64,000 nucleotides of DNA from NCBI GenBank assembly GCA_966250335.1, contig CBINGZ010000005.1:124001-188000 (forward strand). The letters run 5' to 3'. Of this stretch, positions 44,443 through 53,509 are shown in pieces. Below the pieces are notes generated by a model. That model searched no databases. It saw only the letters and a list, made by a program, of their open reading frames with translations, and was not told the origin of the DNA. How positions within the stretch are numbered: the stretch's first letter is position 1; every line of letters begins with the position of its first letter. Made by a program: the position numbers and the translations under genes. This DNA is from OLB7 sp966250335 (GTDB taxonomy: Bacteria; Bacteroidota; Ignavibacteria; OLB7).

Positions 44443-46122
44443 ATGAAAGCATCAGACAGAAGGAGGGCAAAATCGAACGACGCTCCCCGCATAGAAGGCG
44501 GGCTCGACGACTTCGAGAGCGATCTGAAACTGGTCTCGCAGGCGGCGAACACCGATCCGGCAAGAGCGCTGAAGCTGGCCAGGATCATGGCGCGCAAGTA
44601 TCAGACCGCCGGACGCGTCTGGCCGCATGCGCGGTTCCTCTTCCTGTGCGCCCAGCAGTGCGCCTACCTGGACAGGATGGATGAGGTGGAGCGATATATG
44701 GGACGGGCCGGAAAGCTCTATCGCCGGCTCGGCGATGATCGTGAACGTGGAATGTTCCTGACGTGTCTCGGCGCGTGCCACCTTACCAGAGCGGATCTCG
44801 AGGAAGCCTATCCTACCCTGTCGCAGGCGCAGAGCTTTCTCGAACGGGCAGGTGACGACGGCTACCTGCGCGGACTCTGCGCACACTCCCTGGGGTTCAT
44901 CTTCGAGACGATGGGGGATTATCATACGGCGCTGGAGCATTATATCCGGGCGCGCTCGATCTGGGAGGCGCTCGGCAGATCGGGGAGCGTGGCCCCCTGT
45001 CTGGCCGTGATGGGGCGCATCTATATCAGGATGTTGAACGTCGTCAAGGCGAGGAAGTGTTACATGGAGGCTCTTGCCCTCTATCGGGCGATCGGTGACA
45101 GAGGAGGACTTGGGGTTACCCTCGTGCTGATCGGGCAGCTGCAGATAGAAGCCGGGCAGCCGGCCAGGTCTCTGGAGCATCTGCGCGAGGCATGCGATAT
45201 TTTCGACGGCATGGGGATGCGCCGTCAGAGGTGCGAGGCGCTCGCGTCGCTCTCGCAGGCATATCGTCTGCTGAAGAACCACGGCGAAGCGCTCCGCTGC
45301 ATCGAGATGTCGCTCGATCTGATCGATACGGGGGAGGAACGGAACAACGGATCGGTGGCGGCGATCCTGATAAACCGGGCCGCCGCGCATGTCGACGCGG
45401 GGGAGATCGCGCAGGGACGGCCGTATGCCGAGCGCGCCCTCGCCCTGGCTGAAACGGCCGGCGATCCTCTGCTGATCGCGGACGCTCACAGGATGCTGGC
45501 CGGGATCCTTGAAGCGCTCGGAGATTCGGCGGGGGCGCTCGGGCATTTCAAGCGCCACATGGAACTGCGCGATACGGTCTTCGGTGTCGTGCGGATGCAG
45601 GAGATCGCAGAGATCGAGATGCGATATGGGATGGCGGAGGCGATGAAGGAACGGGAACAGCTGGAACATCGCGCCAGGTCCGCCGAGGAGGAGGCACAGC
45701 GGAAGTCGAACAAGCTGAACGTGCTGGCGGTCAAGATCATGCAGCACAACGAGGCGCTGAAGCGGCTTCGAGAGGTCATGCAGAAAGGTGCGCGCTCGAT
45801 CGGGGCCGAGGCGGAACAGCTCACATCGTTCGTCCTGAAGAACGCGGAGAACGAATTCGAGGGACGGGAAGGGTGGAGAGGGTTCGAGGAGGAGTTCGAG
45901 CGTGTTCACGAGGAGTTCATCCGCCGTCTGCGCCGGAGGTGCGATCAGCTGACGCCGACGGAAGTGCGGATCTGCGTCCTCACCCGGCTCGGACTGGCGA
46001 ACAAGCAGATCGCCGACGGACTGTTCATCTCGCCGATGACGGTGAAGACACATCGGCGGAACATCAGAAGGAAGCTCGGGCTGGAGGGATCGAATCTGCG
46101 GTCGCAGCTCCTTCTGATCTGA
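44443..46122 (+). CDS. TPR-LuxR family transcriptional regulator
   Basis: 559 residues. Repeats of TPR type run through about residues 30-400 (ARALKLARIMARKYQ, GDYHTALEHYIRARSIWEALG and AEALRCIEMSLDL-like units). A coiled-coil follows (AEEEAQRKSNKLNVLAVKI), then a C-terminal LuxR HTH: LTPTEVRICVLTRLGLANKQIADGLFISPMTVKTHRRNIRRKLGL. There is no transmembrane segment, so it is cytoplasmic. The TPR region probably senses a protein or peptide partner. No dedicated target is visible. Confidence 0.85.
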   Translation: MKASDRRRAKSNDAPRIEGGLDDFESDLKLVSQAANTDPARALKLARIMARKYQTAGRVWPHARFLFLCAQQCAYLDRMDEVERYMGRAGKLYRRLGDDRERGMFLTCLGACHLTRADLEEAYPTLSQAQSFLERAGDDGYLRGLCAHSLGFIFETMGDYHTALEHYIRARSIWEALGRSGSVAPCLAVMGRIYIRMLNVVKARKCYMEALALYRAIGDRGGLGVTLVLIGQLQIEAGQPARSLEHLREACDIFDGMGMRRQRCEALASLSQAYRLLKNHGEALRCIEMSLDLIDTGEERNNGSVAAILINRAAAHVDAGEIAQGRPYAERALALAETAGDPLLIADAHRMLAGILEALGDSAGALGHFKRHMELRDTVFGVVRMQEIAEIEMRYGMAEAMKEREQLEHRARSAEEEAQRKSNKLNVLAVKIMQHNEALKRLREVMQKGARSIGAEAEQLTSFVLKNAENEFEGREGWRGFEEEFERVHEEFIRRLRRRCDQLTPTEVRICVLTRLGLANKQIADGLFISPMTVKTHRRNIRRKLGLEGSNLRSQLLLI

Positions 46123-46401
46123 TCCGATATGGTTCAAGGGGGAGGTCGTTCAACGATATCGTCCGCCGGTCCTGCGGTGGGCGGGGGGGGCCGTTCGGGC
46201 TGATGGTGAACGGTCGGGGAAGGGTTCGGCACGGATCATTATATCGGATCAGGAATGCTGCGCGGTCGAAGCCGGCACGAGCGGGGCAGGGGCCCCGCGA
46301 GCTTGAGAGGGGAGAGGAAGGCAACGGATGGAACTTTTTCCCCTACCAATCAGATCCGCCACTTGCCGATATATGTCGGGTGAGGAGTGAAGCTCAGACC
46401 C

Positions 46402-47769
46402 TCACACGGCGACGATCTCGAACAGCCCCCGATGAATCTCCCGCAGCCCCGCCTCCACATCCGAATCCCGCATCCCAAGCAGAATGATATGATCGCTCGA
46501 CCCGGCCGCCACGAACGTGACCGGGACCGGTCCGAGCGCGCAGAGGGGGATCGAGAGGACCGAGGGGCTTTCACGCAGCCGGGCTCCGATCATGCAGAGG
46601 ATGGCGGCGTCCGGAGTGGTCTCCACGTTGTAGATCGATTCGAGGCCGGCCATGAGAATATCGGAGCAGGCCGAGGTCTGCACGGCGAGCAGAGCGCGCG
46701 CTTCGGCCATCAGGGCGCAGTGGAAGGGGACGCAATGTTCGGTGAAGAGAGCGAGACCGCGCTCGATCCCAAGCTCCATCTGGCGCGGGTCGCGGGGGGA
46801 GAGCATCAGGAGGGTCATCCCGCGTTTCATCGTGATCGAATGTATTCCGATCGGAACGGGGGAACCGTCCGGAAGGATACGGGTGCCGGGATCGTCCGGC
46901 TTCATCGAGTTCCTGATCACCACCGGAATCCCGCGGTCGACGGCCGGAATGATCGTGTCGGGATGAATCACCTTCGCCCCGAAGTATGCGAGCTCGCGCG
47001 CCTCGGTGAAGGTCACTTCCGGCACGACCCTCGCTTCCGGGACGATCCGGGGGTCGGCGGTGAGGATGCCGCTGACGTCGGTCCAGATCTGGATCTCGCG
47101 CGAGCCGAGCGCGGCGCCGGCCAGGGCTCCCGTATAGTCCGACCCGCCGCGGCCGATGGTGGTCGTCACCCCTTCGGGGGTGGAACCGATGAACCCCTGG
47201 ATCACCACGACCTCGCTCCGCTCGAAGAGGGGAAGGAGCGTTGCTGAAGCGCGCGAATCGATCGCGGCCATATCGGGTCGGGCGTTGACGAAGGCGTCGT
47301 CGGTGATGATGAAGTCGCGGCTGTCGGCGACCGACGCCCTCCAGCCGCCGACCCTGAACGCGGTCCCGAGGAGCAGAGAGGAGAGCCGTTCGCCGTAGCT
47401 GGCGAAGGCATCGAGGGTGCGGTCGGTGAGCTCGCCGAGAAGTATCACACCATGAACAAGCTGCTCGATCTCGTCCAGCAGACCGCAGAGATCGCTCTCG
47501 CAGCTGCTGTCGGGATCGGGGGCGAGATCGCCGAGAACCCCCATGTGCCGTTCGCGCAGCCCGGCCGCGATCGCGATCGCCTCCTCCAGCTTCCCTTCGC
47601 CGCAGAGGGCGGCGATCTTCAGGAGCGAGTCGGTCACCCCGGCGCAGGCGGAGGTGACCACCACCGGCATGTTCCCACGCTCGCGCTCCACGATCGAGAC
47701 GACGCGCCGCATCGCCTCGGCATCGCGAACCGATGTTCCTCCGAACTTCAGGACGACCGGCCTTCCCAT
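46402..47769 (-). CDS. lysC: aspartate kinase
   Basis: 455 residues. First step of lysine, threonine and methionine synthesis: phosphorylates aspartate. Kinase domain: LKFGGTSVRDAEAM, TIGRGGSDYTGALAGAAL, WTDVSGILTADPRIVPEARV and FGAKVIHPDTI. C-terminal ACT region (about 290-455), with SPRDPRQMELGIERGLALF and GARLRESPSV, is the site for lysine or threonine feedback. Its start is one base after the hypothetical protein at 47771, which is upstream in the same strand, so the two are co-transcribed. Confidence 0.92.
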   Translation of the reverse strand: MGRPVVLKFGGTSVRDAEAMRRVVSIVERERGNMPVVVTSACAGVTDSLLKIAALCGEGKLEEAIAIAAGLRERHMGVLGDLAPDPDSSCESDLCGLLDEIEQLVHGVILLGELTDRTLDAFASYGERLSSLLLGTAFRVGGWRASVADSRDFIITDDAFVNARPDMAAIDSRASATLLPLFERSEVVVIQGFIGSTPEGVTTTIGRGGSDYTGALAGAALGSREIQIWTDVSGILTADPRIVPEARVVPEVTFTEARELAYFGAKVIHPDTIIPAVDRGIPVVIRNSMKPDDPGTRILPDGSPVPIGIHSITMKRGMTLLMLSPRDPRQMELGIERGLALFTEHCVPFHCALMAEARALLAVQTSACSDILMAGLESIYNVETTPDAAILCMIGARLRESPSVLSIPLCALGPVPVTFVAAGSSDHIILLGMRDSDVEAGLREIHRGLFEIVAV

Positions 47770-47770
47770 G

Positions 47771-48391
47771 CTACTCCTCGCCCTCGAACGTTGTCGGCTC
47801 CTGATCGGGCGTCTCCTCCTCCGGGAGGGTCGGGAGGAGGAGCATCTTCTCCTGCAGCAGCCAGAGGACCATCTTCTTCACCTCCGCCAGCGGAAGATTA
47901 TAGAGGTAGGCGAACCGCCACTGGTCGATCGGAGCGCGCCAGACCTCGACGAGGAACGCCTGCTCCATCGAGAGCCTGCCGTTGGCGGCGATGATATCGA
48001 GCGCCGCATCGAGCACCGGCCTGCCGTCCTCCGCCGTGATGCTGTCGGCGGAGAAGACGAAGTTCTGATGGCGTTCCAGATCGCGGATGACGAAGCCGCG
48101 GCGCTTCGGGAGGAGGTCGATCAGATAGGCAAGGCTGACGATATAAGGATCGCCGCCGTCCCCCCAGAGATCGTTCCAGACCTCCGGGTCCTCCCGCCGG
48201 AGCCAGGCGAAGAACTCCTGTTCGCGCTGCGGGAGGCGGATCAGGGTGTTCCAGCCGTAGAGCGCGACGAGTTCCTCAGCCTGTTCGGGGGTAAGCTCCG
48301 CCATCTCGCGATCGCTGATCTCCGCGGTATGCACTTTCTCCCCGTCCGGTTGCAGGCGGCGGGTGAGGTCGTTGAATTCCTGAGATTCCAT
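47771..48391 (-). CDS. hypothetical protein upstream of lysC
   Basis: 206 residues, acidic, rich in Glu, Leu and Trp, no signal peptide. Motifs seen: ELTPEQAEELVALYGW, DLWGDGGDPYIVSLAYLID, DAALDIIAANGRLSMEQAF and an acidic tail. I do not recognise the family. Its only context is the lysC gene one base downstream. Confidence 0.6.
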   Translation of the reverse strand: MESQEFNDLTRRLQPDGEKVHTAEISDREMAELTPEQAEELVALYGWNTLIRLPQREQEFFAWLRREDPEVWNDLWGDGGDPYIVSLAYLIDLLPKRRGFVIRDLERHQNFVFSADSITAEDGRPVLDAALDIIAANGRLSMEQAFLVEVWRAPIDQWRFAYLYNLPLAEVKKMVLWLLQEKMLLLPTLPEEETPDQEPTTFEGEE

Positions 48392-48579
48392 ATCTGGGTT
48401 TCGATCCGATTCGTTTCAATTCCGCGCGAATCTTTCATCCGGCGCATCCGTCTTCCGATCGGCCGGACGAACCGGAAATATAACCGACTCTTACATCCGT
48501 ACGGCACAATCATCTGTATCATGTCGTCTACAATCCTGCGCTCCCTGAAGAGCCCGTATCCCGCAGGAGAGGAGGAACC

Positions 48580-50121
48580 ATGCCACGAATATCGCCTTAT
48601 GACAGAATAGTCCCGTCTCACGTCCCCTTGAAGGGGGGGGGCGCCCTGCTCCTTCTCTTCTGCGCCGCTCCCGCGCTTCGTGCGGACCCGGTGGAGGATG
48701 CGGTCCGGCAGGGGATCGAGCAGCTCTACAACGTCCGGTTCGACGACGCGGCGCGCAGCTTCGACCGCGCCATATCGTTGGACCCGAAAGACCCGCGGGG
48801 GCATTTCTATCGCGCCAACGTCCATCTCTGGAGCTTCATCTTCGACAGGCGCGAGGAGCAGGCCGAGGCCTTCTTCAACGCCAGCGACAAGGCGATCCGG
48901 GTGGCCGAGGCGCGGGTCGACGCCAACCCGCGTGATTCTCGCAGTATGATGTTTCTGGGGATGAGCTACGGGTTCCGGGCGATCGCCAACGCCAGGTCGG
49001 AGAACTTCATGTCCGCCGCCCTCTCCGCCAAGACCTGCTACGACCGTCTCAGCGAGGTGGTGAAGAAGGACCCCAAGCAGTACGATGCATATTTCGGGCT
49101 GGGGATCTTCCACTTCATCTTCGGCTCGGTGCCGAAGGCAGCATCGCTGGTGGCGGGGCTGGGGGGGATCAAGGGGGATGCGCAGCTCGGTCTGCGAGAG
49201 ATCGGTCTTGTCGCCGCCAACGGCAGCTACCTGAAGAACGACGCGCAGCTCGTGATGGCGCTCCTCGATATCTACTACAGAAACGATCTGAAGCGGGGGG
49301 CCGCGGGACTGGAGAAGCTCGCCGGCAGATATCCGAAGAACGTCGCGATACTGTACGCGCTCGGCAACGCCTACCTGGACCAGGGAGAGCCCGACAGGGC
49401 GGTGACCTATCTCGATCGGGTCGCCCAGCAGGGGAACAGCGACTTCAGGACGTTCACCGACCTCAGCTACGGTCGCTGCGGCACGGCGTTCTTCAGCAAG
49501 AACGATTTCCCGAAGGCCAAGACCTACCTTCAGAAGTTTCTGAAGCGTTCGGACGAGAAGATGCTGCGCGCCTACTCCTGGTACCTGCTCGGGGTCTGCT
49601 TCGAGTTCGAGGGGAACAGAGCGAGCGCGGTGAAGGCATACGAGCGAGCCGTCAAGGGGCCCAGGTTCAGCAGTCCGGAAGATATGTTCGCCGTCAGGAA
49701 GGCGCAGCAGCTCATCGAGACGCCGCTGACCGAGGCGGGGAAGGATGTCATCCGCGCGCTCAATCTCTCCTCCACGGGCGACCACGCGGGAGCGATAGGC
49801 CTGGGAAACAAGATCCTCGCGACACGAGATGTCACCGTCGCCCAGAAGGCGCAGGCATGGTATGCCATTGGACAGGGCCTCCAGGCCAGGGGAGAGCACG
49901 CGAAGGCGATCGAAGCGTTCCGGAAGGCGATCGGCGCCGGGAAGCACTCGGAGGACTGGGTTCCCCCCTTCAGCCATTTTCATATCGCGGAAAGCTATCT
50001 GAAGCTCGGCGACCGCGAGAACTGGAGGAAGAGCATCGAACGGGCGAAGGACTTCTACGGTTACGACAACGAGAAGATCCTCCGCTTCAAGATCGAGCGC
50101 GACGTCACCGCGATAGATTGA
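48580..50121 (+). CDS. exported TPR repeat protein
   Basis: 513 residues. Strong ribosome site GGAGAGGAGGAACC before the ATG. An N-terminal hydrophobic segment (GGGALLLLFCAAPALRAD) acts as signal peptide. TPR units of ~34 residues: FDDAARSFDRAISLDPKDPRG, PKNVAILYALGNAYLDQGEPDRAVTYLDRV, EHAKAIEAFRKAIGAG and others. Periplasmic or outer-membrane-facing protein-interaction scaffold; function unknown. Divergent from the lysC pair (promoter region 48392-48579). Confidence 0.75.
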   Translation: MPRISPYDRIVPSHVPLKGGGALLLLFCAAPALRADPVEDAVRQGIEQLYNVRFDDAARSFDRAISLDPKDPRGHFYRANVHLWSFIFDRREEQAEAFFNASDKAIRVAEARVDANPRDSRSMMFLGMSYGFRAIANARSENFMSAALSAKTCYDRLSEVVKKDPKQYDAYFGLGIFHFIFGSVPKAASLVAGLGGIKGDAQLGLREIGLVAANGSYLKNDAQLVMALLDIYYRNDLKRGAAGLEKLAGRYPKNVAILYALGNAYLDQGEPDRAVTYLDRVAQQGNSDFRTFTDLSYGRCGTAFFSKNDFPKAKTYLQKFLKRSDEKMLRAYSWYLLGVCFEFEGNRASAVKAYERAVKGPRFSSPEDMFAVRKAQQLIETPLTEAGKDVIRALNLSSTGDHAGAIGLGNKILATRDVTVAQKAQAWYAIGQGLQARGEHAKAIEAFRKAIGAGKHSEDWVPPFSHFHIAESYLKLGDRENWRKSIERAKDFYGYDNEKILRFKIERDVTAID

Positions 50122-50159
50122 CCGAGGGAGGCATCCCCAGGAATGCCTCACGATATATT

Positions 50160-50903
50160 ATGATGAACCCGGACAGGCACGACGACAGGCTCTACGAGGC
50201 GCGGATCTTCTGCGACTTCGACGGCACCCTCAGCGGGATCGACATCGGCGACGACTTCTTCGCGACGTTCGGCCGGCAGCAGCCGTGGCACACGCAGCTT
50301 CTGAACGGGGAGATCACGATCCGGGACTACTGGCGGACGGTCGCCGCAAGCCTTGCCGAGCCGATGACCGAGGCCCGGATCGACGACTATATCGCAACGA
50401 TCCCGATCGACCCCGGCGCCCGCGAGCTGATCGATCTGGCGAAGGAGGAGGGGATCCCCTTCACGGTCGTCAGCGACGGGTTCGACTTCTACATCAGACG
50501 GTTCCTGGAGCATCATGGGATCGAGGGGGTGGAGGTTTTCTGCAACCGCGGGACCCTCACGGAGGATGGACGACTCACCCTCTCCTTTCCGTACGCCGCC
50601 GAGGGCTGCGACTGCATGAGCGCGACCTGCAAGCGGAACGTGGTTCTCCGCTCAATCCCCCCCGAAGGCCGCGTGATCTACATCGGCGACGGCCGGAGCG
50701 ACTTCTGTCCCGCCGAGCACGCCGACATCATCTTCGCCAAGAAGCGTCTGGCTGCCTACTGCAACGAGCGTCGTCTCCCTCACTACCCCTTCACGACCCT
50801 TTCGGACGTGGCCCGTCAGCTCCGTCTGCTGCTGAATCGGCGGAGGCTTCGTCCGCGGCATCAGGCCGTTCTGAAGCGGAAGGGGGCATGGGAGGGGGAG
50901 TAG
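50160..50903 (+). CDS. HAD-superfamily phosphatase, MtnX-like
   Basis: 247 residues. HAD motifs: IFCDFDGTLSG (motif I), VVSDGFDFYIRRF (motif II), GRVIYIGDGRSDFCPAEHADIIFAK (motif III/IV). The sequence resembles MtnX (2-hydroxy-3-keto-5-methylthiopentenyl-1-phosphate phosphatase) and related 2,3-diketo-type phosphatases: CDCMSATCKRNVV is a small Cys-rich cap insert. Methionine salvage or another phosphatase role; no mtn genes are near. A longer reading from 49857 overlaps the TPR gene and is rejected. Confidence 0.75.
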   Translation: MMNPDRHDDRLYEARIFCDFDGTLSGIDIGDDFFATFGRQQPWHTQLLNGEITIRDYWRTVAASLAEPMTEARIDDYIATIPIDPGARELIDLAKEEGIPFTVVSDGFDFYIRRFLEHHGIEGVEVFCNRGTLTEDGRLTLSFPYAAEGCDCMSATCKRNVVLRSIPPEGRVIYIGDGRSDFCPAEHADIIFAKKRLAAYCNERRLPHYPFTTLSDVARQLRLLLNRRRLRPRHQAVLKRKGAWEGE

Positions 50904-50973
50904 ATCGAGCGGCTTGCGGGGTTTCTCTCACGATTTGAAGCTTGAAGAGTGGCATGCGGGCGCCTTCCGGTCG

Positions 50974-50979
50974 TATATT
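50974..50979 (+). promoter_or_regulatory. possible -10 element for the tRNA (TATATT)
   Basis: TATATT lies 22 bases upstream of the tRNA 5' end. No clear -35 is found at 17 bases, so low confidence. Confidence 0.25.
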
Positions 50980-51000
50980 AGCGGACCTCTTCGGAGGCCC

Positions 51001-51073
51001 GGGCCCTTAGCTCAACGGTTAGAGCAGTGGACTCATAATCCATTGGTTGGGGGTTCAAATCCCTCAGGGCCCA
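51001..51073 (+). tRNA. ileX: tRNA-Ile2 (anticodon CAU, read AUA after lysidine)
   Basis: Acceptor stem GGGCCCT/AGGGCCC, D arm TAGCTCAACGGTTAGAGCA, anticodon stem GTGGA/TCCAT with loop CTCATAA, so the anticodon is CAT, and T arm GGGGG-TTCAAAT-CCCTC. CCA is not encoded. The loop and overall sequence closely match the minor tRNA-Ile of E. coli (ileX) rather than elongator Met tRNA, so C34 is expected to be changed to lysidine by TilS. Terminator directly after; a defence island starts 220 bases on. Confidence 0.9.
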
Positions 51074-51076
51074 CAT

Positions 51077-51120
51077 AAAGAAAGCCGCGTATCTGAACAG
51101 AGATCGCGGTTTCTTTGTTT
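51077..51120 (+). terminator. intrinsic terminator after tRNA
   Basis: AAAGAAAGCCGCG (51077-51089) pairs with CGCGGTTTCTTT (51105-51116) with one mismatch, followed by GTTTATA. It closes the tRNA transcript and marks the boundary of the island. Confidence 0.8.
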
Positions 51121-51292
51121 ATAAACTGTCGCTTGGGTGTTCCCCGTCTCTGAGCCCTCATAGCTCTTGAATGAGCCTGACCGGCAGTGTCCGTATCGAC
51201 GTCGGAAGAAGATCTATTCCGATATAGCACACTCTTGGTTACATTAGGACCACATAGCACTTCAATTCTTCCTTTCAGTAGATCTTCTCGTC

Positions 51293-51895
51293 ATGGTCCA
51301 ACAGAAGCGAATCGAATTTCTTTCTCTCTTCGAGGAGTTCGTCTCCGGATACCTGGACACCGATACCGGTCGTAAGCACCGCGCGTGGGCAGACCGGGTG
51401 ATGGCTGAAGGCTGGAAAAATTATAAGCTGGTTCTGAATGCCAGGAATGATAAAGAGAAGATGACCCGACTTGTCCTCGAGAAACTGCTTCCGTATGACC
51501 ATACGGAGTACAATCGTGAACGGGGTGCATGGTGTCATTATGCTCCGGTCATCAAGAAGGATCTCCACCCTTACTTCGAGGGCGCCGGCTTTCAGACAGG
51601 GGAGGAGTGGCCTCAAGTTGCTCAGGCGGTACTGATGTTTGTCCATCGTGCCGTAGAAAATTCGACCGAGCTTGATGACGCTTGTCGTGAGTTCGCCGCG
51701 CTCCCATACAGTAAAGGATTTCAAGCGGGAACGCTATCCCCGATTCTTGCAGCGATTGATCCTGAAACGTTCATTCTTATCAACAGGAAATCACTTGCTG
51801 CGCTGAACTATTTTACTGATGCGAAACTGGCCCAATCGATCGTGCAGTATCCCCAGTCTAACGCTGCGGCCTGGCAGTTTATAAGATATGAGTGA
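51293..51895 (+). CDS. McrB-like N-terminal region, split from the AAA domain
   Basis: 200 residues. The second half (WPQVAQAVLMFVHRAV ... ALPYSKGFQAGTLSPILAAIDPETFILINRKSLAALNYF) matches the N-terminal module that precedes the AAA domain in long McrB-type proteins, as I know that family. It is AT-richer than the chromosome and overlaps the next ORF by eight bases (ATGAGTGA). The usual protein is a single chain, so this gene and the next are either a frameshifted McrB or a natural two-subunit form. No nuclease motif is in this part. Confidence 0.7.
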   Translation: MVQQKRIEFLSLFEEFVSGYLDTDTGRKHRAWADRVMAEGWKNYKLVLNARNDKEKMTRLVLEKLLPYDHTEYNRERGAWCHYAPVIKKDLHPYFEGAGFQTGEEWPQVAQAVLMFVHRAVENSTELDDACREFAALPYSKGFQAGTLSPILAAIDPETFILINRKSLAALNYFTDAKLAQSIVQYPQSNAAAWQFIRYE

Positions 51896-53363
51896 CGACA
51901 TGCTCCGTATTTCAGGGGCGACCGATATCTCGCCCTGGCTCCTCTATGATATCTTTACTCATTGGCTGGTAGCTGAGCGGAAGTTCTTCAAAAAAGAGGG
52001 GACGATTGAAATGATCCGCAAGAATGTCTATTCGTGGTTCCCGGAATCCACTGTACGTGACCTGGTGCTGCAATTGATTGCGGACGATATATTCGCTGCC
52101 GCAGTGGTATCCTCGTCGAATTGGGCTGTAACTCCACCAAGTAGACGATACATACGTTTGAATGTCGGTCCTATTGAAGTAGTTGCGATCAAGAACGATC
52201 TGCTTCATCTTGTCATAGATGCTGAAGGATTGGATCCTGTAGAAGTGGCAGATATCGAATGGAATCCAGATGGTAGAGATTCTCTGTACCCCAGCGTTCC
52301 CGGCCTAAAGACAATCGTCAATCTTTCCGGAGACTTAATCAAAGAGTGGATGCCGAAACTGCTTGATCGGCACGCCAGGCTTATTGCCCGTGCTTCGGCG
52401 GCCAGATCAGGTAATAGTCTGTGGTCGAAAAATCATGTCCCGGCGATCATAGAATTCCTGAACGAAGAACTGAAGATCGATCTTCCACAACCTGAGTATG
52501 GGACGAGGAAAGAGGATGAGGATATCAGGCCGCAGTATTCTCTCGAACAATGTTCGAAGGAAACCGGATTCGAGCTTGCACGACTCGAGCGGTGGGTGAA
52601 GGCAATTAACCGGAAGGGACAGGCAATCATCTATGGCCCGCCGGGTACCGGAAAGACACATATCGCGAAATGTCTCGCCGAGCATCTGATCGGTAGGGGT
52701 GATGGTTTCGTTCAGAAAGTGCAGTTTCATCCCGCCTATTCATATGAGGACTTTATCCAGGGCATTCGACCCCAGTTGACATCGAAAGGAGAACTCGACT
52801 ATCAGATGGTGCCGGGACGTTTCCTTTCATTCTGTGATATGGCCGGACAGCATGAAGGGACATGCGTTCTGATCATTGATGAGATCAATCGCGCTAATCT
52901 TTCCCGTGTGTTCGGAGAGCTTATGTATCTGCTAGAGTATCGTAACGATGAGACACCGCTGGCTGGTGGGGGCATGCTCACTATTCCATCCAATGTCAGA
53001 ATTATCGGAACGATGAATACGGCCGACAGATCGATCGCTCTGGTCGATCATGCTCTCAGACGTCGTTTCGCATTCCTGGAACTGAGACCGGAGTATGGGG
53101 TTCTGGCCCAGTATCATATAAGGATGAACACAGGTTTCAGAGTCGAGCGTCTGATATATGAGCTGACGAGATTGAACAGTGAAATCGGCGATCTCCATTA
53201 CCAGATCGGTATCTCATTCTTCATGAGAGAGGATCTCAATGAGAGTCTGCCCGATGTCTGGCAGATGGAGATAGAGCCATATCTGCAGGAGTATTTCTTC
53301 GATCAACCGGGAAAAGTAAATGCCTTCGCGTGGGATTCGATTCGAGGCAGCTTGGAGGGATAA
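51888..53363 (+). CDS. mcrB: McrB-like AAA GTPase (Type IV restriction)
   Basis: 491 residues. Begins ISGATDISPWLLYDIFTHWLVAERKFF, a segment usually internal to long McrB proteins. AAA motor: Walker A IYGPPGTGKTHIAK (residues 248-261), Walker B VLIIDEINRANLSRV (~330), sensor IIGTMNTADRSIALVDHALRRRF (~375), where MNTADRS is the McrB hallmark that reads GTP. McrB needs McrC for cleavage of modified DNA, but the following 146 bases hold no McrC. The N-terminal piece is the overlapping upstream gene. Confidence 0.85.
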   Translation: MSDDMLRISGATDISPWLLYDIFTHWLVAERKFFKKEGTIEMIRKNVYSWFPESTVRDLVLQLIADDIFAAAVVSSSNWAVTPPSRRYIRLNVGPIEVVAIKNDLLHLVIDAEGLDPVEVADIEWNPDGRDSLYPSVPGLKTIVNLSGDLIKEWMPKLLDRHARLIARASAARSGNSLWSKNHVPAIIEFLNEELKIDLPQPEYGTRKEDEDIRPQYSLEQCSKETGFELARLERWVKAINRKGQAIIYGPPGTGKTHIAKCLAEHLIGRGDGFVQKVQFHPAYSYEDFIQGIRPQLTSKGELDYQMVPGRFLSFCDMAGQHEGTCVLIIDEINRANLSRVFGELMYLLEYRNDETPLAGGGMLTIPSNVRIIGTMNTADRSIALVDHALRRRFAFLELRPEYGVLAQYHIRMNTGFRVERLIYELTRLNSEIGDLHYQIGISFFMREDLNESLPDVWQMEIEPYLQEYFFDQPGKVNAFAWDSIRGSLEG

Positions 53364-53509
53364 TTGTTGAGGGATCAAGAAGCGGGGAAAACTACACCGC
53401 TCAGGTTCGTGGAAGAGAATCTCTACCCCTGCCGCGCTCTCCGTTTTGGTCATCCCACTCCCCCCTCATACCTTTGCCCCTACCGGCAATACGAACCATT
53501 CGATCAACC
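53364..53509 (+). other. gap where mcrC would be expected
   Basis: 146 bases between mcrB and hsdM. A frame with VEGSRSGENYTAQVRGRESLPLPRSP is open into hsdM, but it contains nothing resembling McrC and has no start with a ribosome site. No other McrC-like gene lies in the window. Confidence 0.6.

Noticed and set aside
51001..51073. elongator tRNA-Met
   Set aside because: Anticodon is CAT, but the loop CTCATAA and overall sequence match the lysidine-type tRNA-Ile2.
53364..53509. McrC remnant in the gap before hsdM
   Set aside because: The frame VEGSRSGENYTAQ has no McrC motif and no start; a true remnant cannot be shown.
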